From positions 4,154,001 through 4,218,000 of the forward strand of contig JAYKYS010000002.1 of the NCBI GenBank assembly GCA_036924285.1: DNA of 64,000 nucleotides, read 5' to 3'. Below the pieces are notes generated by a model that did no database searches, was not told the origin of the DNA, and saw only the letters and a list, made by a program, of their open reading frames with translations. The DNA comes from Asterella californica (lineage: Eukaryota > Streptophyta > Marchantiopsida > Marchantiales > Aytoniaceae). Shown one piece after another: positions 57,528 through 64,000 of this stretch. Made by a program: the position numbers and the translations under genes. Numbering within the stretch: position 1 is the first letter of the stretch; every line of letters starts with the position of its first letter.

Positions 57528-57578
57528 TGTAAGTTCAGTTCAGTAGAATTGGCGATCTGTGGCACCCTTCAATCCTGA

Positions 57579-57587
57579 GATATATAG
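57579..57587 (-). promoter_or_regulatory. TATA box of the intact PPO gene
   Basis: The minus strand reads CTATATATCTC, about 55 bp before the ATG at 57527. The same segment is deleted in the pseudogene copy. Confidence 0.6.
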
Positions 57588-57668
57588 TCGCGCAACGAGG
57601 TTGTCTGAAGCGATCTTAGATCTCATTAAATAGTGGTAAAAATGTTAACCCCCACTACCGCTATTGGG

Positions 57669-57718
57669 TGACCGGTCTGGGTAACCCAGACCGGTCACTT
57701 CTCTATCCGGAGATAGAG
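57669..57718. repeat. Two palindromes upstream of PPO
   Basis: TGACCGGTCTGGGT-A-ACCCAGACCGGTCA is a perfect 14-bp inverted repeat (57669-57697). CTCTATC-CGGA-GATAGAG (57701-57718) follows 3 bases later. They lie about 140-190 bp upstream of the start codon. The first is decayed in the left duplicate, the second is conserved there (11148-11166). Confidence 0.75.
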
Positions 57719-58553
57719 AAAGTTGGTTGTGTGGGCTACCGAGACGGAATCTTGTGACACTTGTAGTCATGCATTCTGTACAGACGGAACGACGAGCGTT
57801 AGAAAGCGCCGGCCTTACTCTACAATATTGTGAAAATGTAAAGCAGTTTAGTGGACTGTACAGTCCATGCATATATAGACAGATATCACGTCTGCGCACT
57901 AAAATAGCGAAGGGGAAAATTTTGCAATTCGGCTGAAAACGAGGGCAGCTGCCAAAAAACACATGAGCAGCTGTCCAATGTCTAGAGGCAGTTCAAACTG
58001 TACCAATGGATCCAAGGTATAGGCAGTAATTTGCTTGATCATACCTACTAATGGTGAGCTTGATTATACCTCTCTTAAGGAATGTGCTATTGATCATACC
58101 CCTGACCTGCAAGTGACTTTCTGTCCGGTGACTGTGCCATGTCATCCGACATGTAGCCCTCTATATGTCAGCATCGACGCTATGTAGTGTCTAACGTGGA
58201 ATTCGCTGTCATACGGTGTATGAAGAGCGGGAAGTATGTCAAGGATCAAGAAGCATGGATGATCTTCACTATATGAATTATCCCGAAGTGGAAAATTCAG
58301 ACCATTCATCACACCGCATTCACTGGAATGAACATGGCGCTCTCAACTCTTTTCAAATTTTGAGTCATTGTCGAAGTTTGTGAAAGTTTGGCTAGCTATG
58401 GCACAGTCCGAGAGAAATGGCAGAGAATTCACTGAAAGCGAGGAGGAGTGCCTTCATGATATGCACTTTGAGGAGATAGAACGAGAGTTTCACATGGATG
58501 CGTGGATTGATGATGGAGAAGAGGAGGCAGTGCTAGAACGTTGATGACGAGAA

Positions 58554-58796
58554 ATGCTCGATGCGCGTGTCGCTAATCGCTTACTAAGTGAGAAGTCACT
58601 TGAGTCTTTACAGGTTGCTATCAGTCGAGTGGCATTGGGAGCAGAATTTCAATCATTTAAAGACTTAGATTTTGCAGTAGACTGTAGGTTGTTTCTCAAC
58701 AGCAGAGCGAGCCAAAGGTTGAAGGATTTTCCTAACTGTAGAGTGATAGTGTGCAGATATGGCGCAAAGGCTCGTTGTCAGAAAATCATTGAGTAG
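58554..58796 (+). CDS. Unrecognised ORF inside the TIR transposon
   Basis: 80 codons, reading AEFQSFKDLDFAVDCRLFLN and LKDFPNCRVIVCRYGAKARC. The FKSF..(A)V and CRYGA..R layout recalls the N-terminal DNA-binding part of Mutator-like transposases, but it is too short and weak for a firm call. An upstream acidic frame near 58400-58545 (ESEEECLHDMHFEEIERE-like) is interrupted by a stop. Confidence 0.25.
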   Translation: MLDARVANRLLSEKSLESLQVAISRVALGAEFQSFKDLDFAVDCRLFLNSRASQRLKDFPNCRVIVCRYGAKARCQKIIE

Positions 58797-59312
58797 CGTG
58801 CAGAGATAAACAATGAAGTCCAACTCAATCACCATAGCAGTCAACCCCGGAGCTTTCATAGTATACATAGGGACGGAAGTAGACACAAAGACGAGAAGAT
58901 GGCACAACAATCCAGTCTGCACAACCCATGAAAGAAACCAGCGAATGGACATTGCGGAGAGAAATTATGTTATCTTTCAGCGGCTCGGAGTGTGTTTTAT
59001 GGAGCGCCGGGTTTAAAAAATGTGATTCAGAACTCTTGCAAGTGACGAGTCTGAGCCCAGAGGGGTAAGTTGAGTGCTCGAATTACCATAACAGTTTGCG
59101 AATTAGAGCACAGATGCCCGAGTAACATGACTTATTGACGCAGTCCGTCATCCAACTCTAAGTTCTTGGCGGCTATAATATGTAATAGAGTGACTATTGA
59201 TCCGAATGCCCTTGTTTGCAACCTGATTGAAGAGATCTGAACAAGCGGACCTCATATTATCAAATTTGGAGAAGTCGTAAACATTCACGAGATTGAGTAG
59301 AGGGTAATCAGG

Positions 59313-59645
59313 TTGCATCCTTCCACTAAATCGCATCGGTGTGTAGACGGATCAAGGATATGGACCCTTTGGATCACCATCTGTCATACGACCAAAACTA
59401 GAAATGCATCAGTAAATGAAACTATTGCAGTGAATGGATCACCGGTGAACAACGATATTACGAGAACTAGTACGTCTAAACCAGTCACAGCAACATCTAC
59501 ATTTAAGGGGCAGTCCCCTTCAGTTGTTCCAGATTGCCACGAGACTGTTACTGTTCTCATGATCGGCTGCCTTGTAACTTCTGAACTGGAACTTTTGCGA
59601 AAGCTTGTTTGTGCACAGGACAAGACTTATTCAGCTATTATTTAA
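59313..59645 (+). CDS. Unrecognised Thr/Val-rich ORF inside the TIR transposon
   Basis: 110 codons (ASVNETIAVNGSPVNNDITR; TSTFKGQSPSVVPDCHETVT; LMIGCLVTSELELLRKLVCA). The opposite strand of the same segment (59623-59384) is also open, so coding is uncertain. No motif is known to me. Confidence 0.2.
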   Translation: MHPSTKSHRCVDGSRIWTLWITICHTTKTRNASVNETIAVNGSPVNNDITRTSTSKPVTATSTFKGQSPSVVPDCHETVTVLMIGCLVTSELELLRKLVCAQDKTYSAII

Positions 59646-60134
59646 TGTCTCATATCTATTCATTCAGTTCATACACAAATGTGATAATTGCTGAACTCTA
59701 ATGAGTGACTGAATTAAGCCTCAATGCAGTAGTAGTAATCTGTCAGACTCGGTGTCATACAAAAAGAAGCTACGCATGAGGGGTATTACGATGCATAATG
59801 GAGCATGATATTGATTGTTAACCTAAGCACAAAGAAAGGAGACTGAAAGGTAGCAAATTGAGAAGGGTCGAATATAATTTTCAAGCATAATCGAGGACTT
59901 ACATGAAACCTCATAGCGCAGATAAAACAAGACTGTTTTTACACATGCAATGCACTTTCCATGATAATGCAAACATGCAAAATTTATTCACAACAGAAAA
60001 GTCACAGTTGTAGACTGAGTCTCACGTAACATTACACGTTAATGACTTATTCATTCGAGTAAACTAGTGAACCGTTCCAACTTATCTACTGCAAGTTCTA
60101 CAGCTATCTGCACATGAGAGAGTTCAGTGATAGC

Positions 60135-60590
60135 CTATATGATCTCCTGCCTAGCTGATTCAGATTTGCTATTGGTTTTGAATATTTGCTCCCGTGCTGT
60201 AGTCATTTCGGCTAGTGCGTCTCGACAATGCTGTCCATGACATGACAAAGCAATAGAAGGCTCCAATGTTCTCATCGTCTCCATTGCCGTCCGGATAGTC
60301 TCCACGCGAGGGCTTTCAGTTGTCTCGCTGCGTCTTTCATTGTCAGCTCGTCTTGCTGCGAATACAGTCCAATTGCGGCCTTCTCTACTCAACTAACATT
60401 CATTTCCAGAAACCCAAAAAAACTGATGAGTTCAATTGTTCCTTCTGCTCAAAATTTCTCTTCATATGAAACTCACTAGTGCTCATACTGATCAACGCGT
60501 CTCCAGCTTGCCACACAGTGAATGACCGATAGTCCTCAACTCTCCAATCTTTCGTGACGACTCCATTAAGGCAACTTGGAAGCGCCATGT
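60135..60590 (-). CDS. Unrecognised minus-strand ORFs inside the TIR transposon
   Basis: Frames 60588-60400 (WRVEDYRSFTVWQAGDALIS) and 60392-60135 (MSREGRNWTVFAARRADNER, then a predicted helix with ETMRTL, ALAEMTTAREQIFK) are adjacent. A W-x-x-x-D/E layout and a helical C-terminus occur in the accessory proteins of some DNA transposons. This is a weak resemblance. Confidence 0.2.
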
Positions 60591-61753
60591 CCGTGTAGAC
60601 GACGCGTTAGAGCAACAGCTGGCGGATGAAAATAAAGACAACACGTCGGACGAACTGAAGTCAATGTGTCTAGACACTCCGCCAATTGCTTTCATTTAGC
60701 AAGAGCACGCTTCGTAAGTCAGAGAAGTTGCAGAATTATGCACAATTCTCACCACTGCACATTTTATCCATCGATTTTCAACATTATCTCTGCTGCTCGC
60801 ATCTGCACTTGCATAGAACTCAGGAAGAGAACAAACTTGCATGGTCATGTTCATCTCTGTAGTCGTCTTCGTTCTCGGTTGAATGCTCGCCCTATTTTTC
60901 AATCCTCGGTCTAGTAAGAATGCAAACGCAATGTTCATGACAGATCACACGTGCTTCTTGATCCTTGACATATTTCTCGTTCTTCATACACCGTCTGACA
61001 GCGATACTCCATGTCATACAGTACATAAAGTCGAGGTTGACATATAGAGTCCGACATGTCGGATGACACGGCACAATAACCGGACAGATTGTCGCTTGCA
61101 GGTCAGGGGTATGACCAAGAGCACATTCGCTAAGAGGATTATGATAAAGCTCACCATTCGTACTGGGTGTATGATCAAGCCAATTTCTGGGATGAGCCCA
61201 CTCCTCCTTCGTTTTACACATGCAAGGGAGTAGTGAGGTCATCTTCATCTAAATACTTCTCGTATTGTATTTTTTTTATGTACTGTAGTGGCAACTTATA
61301 TTCTACAAGTTTCCAAAAAAATTTGTTTTTGATCGTATCATGTATGAGTTGTAAATCAACCAAGTAATTCACATAAATATTATATAATTATTCATGTAAT
61401 TTCTGTAATTGTGTACATTGAACTCTAAAATGGTTATTTAAATCTTTAATGTATAATTTATAATTGACATTTAAATCTTGATGTACACTAATATTTTTTT
61501 TCTTACATGCACTCTTTGTACTTCTTAATGGCACCGCCTCAAGATACTTAGAAATATATCATACAAAAAACGCGTGAACTTGATGAACGATTTAGGTTGC
61601 AGTACGGTAGTATCACTTTTTGAACTTAGAAAGAGTTCAAGACTCAACAGTTCCATTTTTTCTTCATTCAAGCTCACTAAGGACGGAAATGAGAGAGCAT
61701 TTTTCTCAACCCATGTCCTCTTATCTCCTATATTGGAAACACCATGCATATTC

Positions 61754-61843
61754 ACCTCCTCCATCTTTCCATGGAAGAGGTAAATATCCAAGGGTTTAAT
61801 TTATTATTTAACCCTTTTTGTCAGAAGGGTTAGATAACAAATT
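61754..61843. repeat. Hairpin-family copy 4
   Basis: ACCTCCTCCAT/ATGGAAGAGGT stem (61754-61781, one mismatch), then AATTTATTATTTAACCCTT paired with AAGGGTTAGATAACAAATT (61798-61843, a few mismatches). The order of the two stems is reversed relative to copy 3, so this copy lies in the opposite orientation. Confidence 0.7.
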
Positions 61844-62885
61844 AAAGTCATAATAAATTAATGTGTAAATAGCTATTGGTTAGACTTTTACCTTAGGTTT
61901 AATGTTCTGGTCTTTTCAGGTTCGGTTTAGCAGTTAATATTTATAAAATATCTGATTTTTCTTATCAATTTGTATAAAATTTCACTCAACACTTATATAA
62001 TTTTTTGATAAAAACAAGTAGCTCCGCTTACAATAGAAATGGATGGCTATGTGTTAGCAATTTTTTGGATCTATTTCTTTCTTTTCTCTTTTTCGGTTTT
62101 CATTACGACTCCGCTGGTCAAGTTCCAGCTATTTCTTTTCACTTTCCAGTTTTCACTATGATTCCATCCGTCCATTGTCGTATCTTACGTTGCATGATTT
62201 TTTCCAGGATGGCACCGGGACTTTAGCTATGAAGAACTCGTGGTGAGAAGGAGAGTGAAGCTACACAAAAATTTCACCCTGTGTGAACTATTCAAACCTC
62301 CAATCCTAACAAAAATTACAGAGTTCAGATGAGAAAATGTAAGCCTGAAGTGTCCGGCTGTGTCAAGAGCCACAAAACCTTTGTACATTTTCTACAAAGG
62401 TTATTTTAACGGTTTCAAAAGATCACGTTTACAATCATAGACGGTAGTCGTCTAGTGACTGGAAACATGTAAAATATTTATTAGCATTACGGAAATATTT
62501 TACAGCTAAGGTTTGAGTGGCCGTAAGCAAGATAGCAAGCTAAAAACTATGGAAGAAACCAGAAAACATTTGACACTTGTATAATAAGACGTGTCAAAGC
62601 TGAAACCTTTTTCATATATTCTTCAGCCGTGGCAGACTGTTACAGTTGTGGCCGGGCGTCCGTGGTACGATTCAGTTTCCTGAATCGATCGTGAATTTCA
62701 ACAGCAAGCAAATCCAGTGTTTAGAAAATATATTATATTTTCGAAATCAAAATCAAAATCTTTCAAAATGCGTTTCAAAATTTTGAAAGAAAATAAAAAG
62801 AAAATAAAATTTATAACAATTCAAAAACACCGCTTTAAACTATACACGGCTCTAGACAAAGCTTCCCTTGAAAAATTACGGCCAT
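61844..62885. other. AT-rich gene-free stretch
   Basis: ORFs 62005-62226 and 62717-62920 are Phe/Lys-rich products of AT composition. A KSKSFKMRFKILKENKKK-type Lys run at 62717-62920 has no domain. Nothing else recognised. Confidence 0.4.
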
Positions 62886-63070
62886 TTTTCTCCTGGACCT
62901 TTGAGAATTTTTGGTTTTAACCTTCACACGCACTAATATGACGTGAACACATGCATTGGGGATCTCAACCGCACAAACATTTTCCTCCGGGATGTTAGAG
63001 AATCTTTGGTTGTAGCTTTGACACGCGTTAATATGACGTGAATAAATGCGTTGGGGATCTGACTCCGCTT
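62886..63070. repeat. Third copy of the PPO-flank tandem unit
   Basis: CACTAATATGACGTGAACAC with CATGCATTGGGGATCT at 62931-62966 and a more diverged AATATGACGTGAATAAATGC at 63030. Homologous to 55425-55640. Confidence 0.75.
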
Positions 63071-63119
63071 ACAAGTATAACCGGTCACGATTTGCATGTG
63101 TCCTACGAAGGAAGTCAAA

Positions 63120-63205
63120 CGTTCACGAGATCCTTGTGTCTTCCGGGTTTCCAAGAACTCTCACGAGATTCTTGTGTCTTCCGGGTTTCCAGGAACTCTC
63201 CTCTG
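63120..63205. repeat. Direct repeat, 42-bp spacing
   Basis: CACGAGATCCTTGTGTCTTC (63123) and CACGAGATTCTTGTGTCTTC (63162) each continue CGGGTTTCCA(A/G)GAACTCTC. Confidence 0.7.
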
Positions 63206-63492
63206 AGTCAGACCTCTTTGTTGACATTGATATACTGTTGGAAGGCTCTTGATATTACCCGGCAATGAGAAAAGACAAAACATTTACTGCCAAGCCATTT
63301 CATGTTGCTTGGGCCAGCTTAGAGTACTCTACTGCTTTTGCAATTCGTGCAATAAGTTAATAATAAGTTAATCTCGATGTGTGAATTCTGGTTTATACTT
63401 TTTGGAGATGTGCGAATTGCTGAATTAATGCCGTGGTGGCTGCGCAAAAGGATAAAACTGAAAAGGAAGTAATTTGGTAGAGCCTATGGAGA

Positions 63493-63520
<28 letters not shown>
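63493..63520. repeat. (AT)n microsatellite
   Basis: An uninterrupted AT dinucleotide run of about 14 units. Confidence 0.9.
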
Positions 63521-63523
<3 letters not shown>

Positions 63524-63569
63524 ATTATAAAGAGCTTTGATATATAAATATAATATTACTAAAAAGTGG

Positions 63570-63845
63570 TGAGTTTGAGTTCATCGTGCTTCGAATGCTG
63601 ATAAACCAACAAAGCTGCTCTTAAATTTCAGTTTATCATGGTTCATTTTCATTTTATCATGTTTCAGATTGTTGGTGAAGAAGATAACATGTTAATGTAA
63701 CATAAATGAAGTGAAGAGAAGTAGTGGAAAGAGAGAGAACTGACTTCAGGAAACTTCCTCAGTAACTACTTTCAAGAAGCTCAAAGCCTATCGAACCGTC
63801 CACGTCTAACTACGTAACTAAATTTGCTTATGTTATTTAGGACAA
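63570..63845. repeat. Third copy of the PPO 3' flank
   Basis: GAGTTTGAGTTCATCGTGCT, GAAGAAGATAACATGTTAAT and CTCAAAGCCTATCGAACCGT match 55633-55885 nearly base for base. The match stops at 63840, where the right PPO block would continue toward the gene. A third PPO copy, if any, is not in this window. Confidence 0.8.
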
Positions 63846-64000
63846 AAATAAACACGTAATACTTTAAAATTTCATAAATTTTTCAAAGTGTCAAGGGCAG
63901 ACAAGTATTTGTTTTGGACTCAAGTCCTAAAACTTTCATTTGATTGAAAAACATATGTTTGAAATTCAGCCGCTGGAAAGCTCCAAATCGACTGAAACTT

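Larger units (their letters stand above)
55845..58020. repeat. Right copy of the PPO segmental duplication
   Basis: Matches 9410-11480 in the same orientation. Holds the intact PPO. The 3' flank (55680-55885) also matches 63590-63840, showing at least three copies of that flank in the window. Confidence 0.85.
58028..61188. mobile_element. DNA transposon with long terminal inverted repeats
   Basis: Left end 58028-58270 and right end 60931-61188 are inverted copies of about 240 bp. Matching landmarks: GCTTGATCATAC and GTATGATCAAGC, CCTGACCTGCAAG and CTTGCAGGTCAGG, CATGTCATCCGACATGT and ACATGTCGGATGACACG, CAAGGATCAAGAAGCA and TGCTTCTTGATCCTTG. The long repeats suggest a MULE-type or unclassified family, but no transposase is recognised. 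Internal ORFs (58554-58796, 59313-59645, minus 60135-60392) have no catalytic motif, so it is probably non-autonomous. No clear target-site duplication was seen. Confidence 0.7.

Noticed and set aside
61525..61791. 88-codon minus ORF as a gene
   Set aside because: It overlaps the hairpin-family copy and has no domain; composition-driven.

Overview
This is nuclear DNA of a land plant. Two genes carry spliceosomal GT-AG introns: a plastid-type soluble inorganic pyrophosphatase (26.4-28.6 kb) and a thylakoid PsbP-like gene with an apparent frame break (29.5-31.1 kb). There are also two short, secreted tyrosinase/polyphenol-oxidase (PPO) copies and a dense nest of Ty3/gypsy, Copia, MULE-like and unclassified repeats. 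The compact introns and the short secreted PPO type would suit a bryophyte, most likely a liverwort such as Marchantia. That is inference from memory of gene families, not a search result.

Layout. 0-1.6 kb: 5' end of an LTR retrotransposon on the minus strand (LTR, tRNA-Met primer site, start of gag). 2.84-3.35 kb: three units of a 166-bp tandem repeat. 4.86-7.37 kb: broken MULE-type transposase, followed by GC-rich low-complexity DNA to 8.55 kb. 9.4-11.5 kb: a duplicated block holding a PPO pseudogene; its sister block with an intact PPO is at 55.85-58.0 kb. 12.5-22.1 kb: inverted, nested copies of a GAAGAC-rich LTR family around a decayed Ty3 RNase H-integrase fragment; a further copy lies at 46.4-51.4 kb. 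22.2-24.1 kb: small ORFs I do not recognise. 26.4-31.1 kb: the single-copy plastid gene island. 31.9-33.5 kb: a minus-strand HUH-endonuclease gene with the Rep motifs HLHFQG and GYCLKD and no helicase; this is the most interesting item and resembles the recently described replitron class. 34.2-40.9 kb: AT-rich DNA with a family of near-perfect paired hairpins and an internally deleted Copia element. 41-46.4 kb: a decayed Ty3 chromovirus on the minus strand. 52.1-53.9 kb: another decayed gag-like region. 58.0-61.2 kb: a roughly 3.2-kb DNA transposon with about 240-bp terminal inverted repeats, inserted beside the intact PPO block. 61.7-64 kb: more AT-rich repeats, including a third copy of the PPO 3' flank.

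Only the pyrophosphatase and the right-hand PPO look like intact host genes. The pyrophosphatase would hydrolyse plastid pyrophosphate. The PPO would act in the secretory pathway or apoplast on phenols. Nearly everything else is mobile DNA or debris. All coordinates come from reading the sequence; intron borders and LTR ends are estimates unless a motif is stated.
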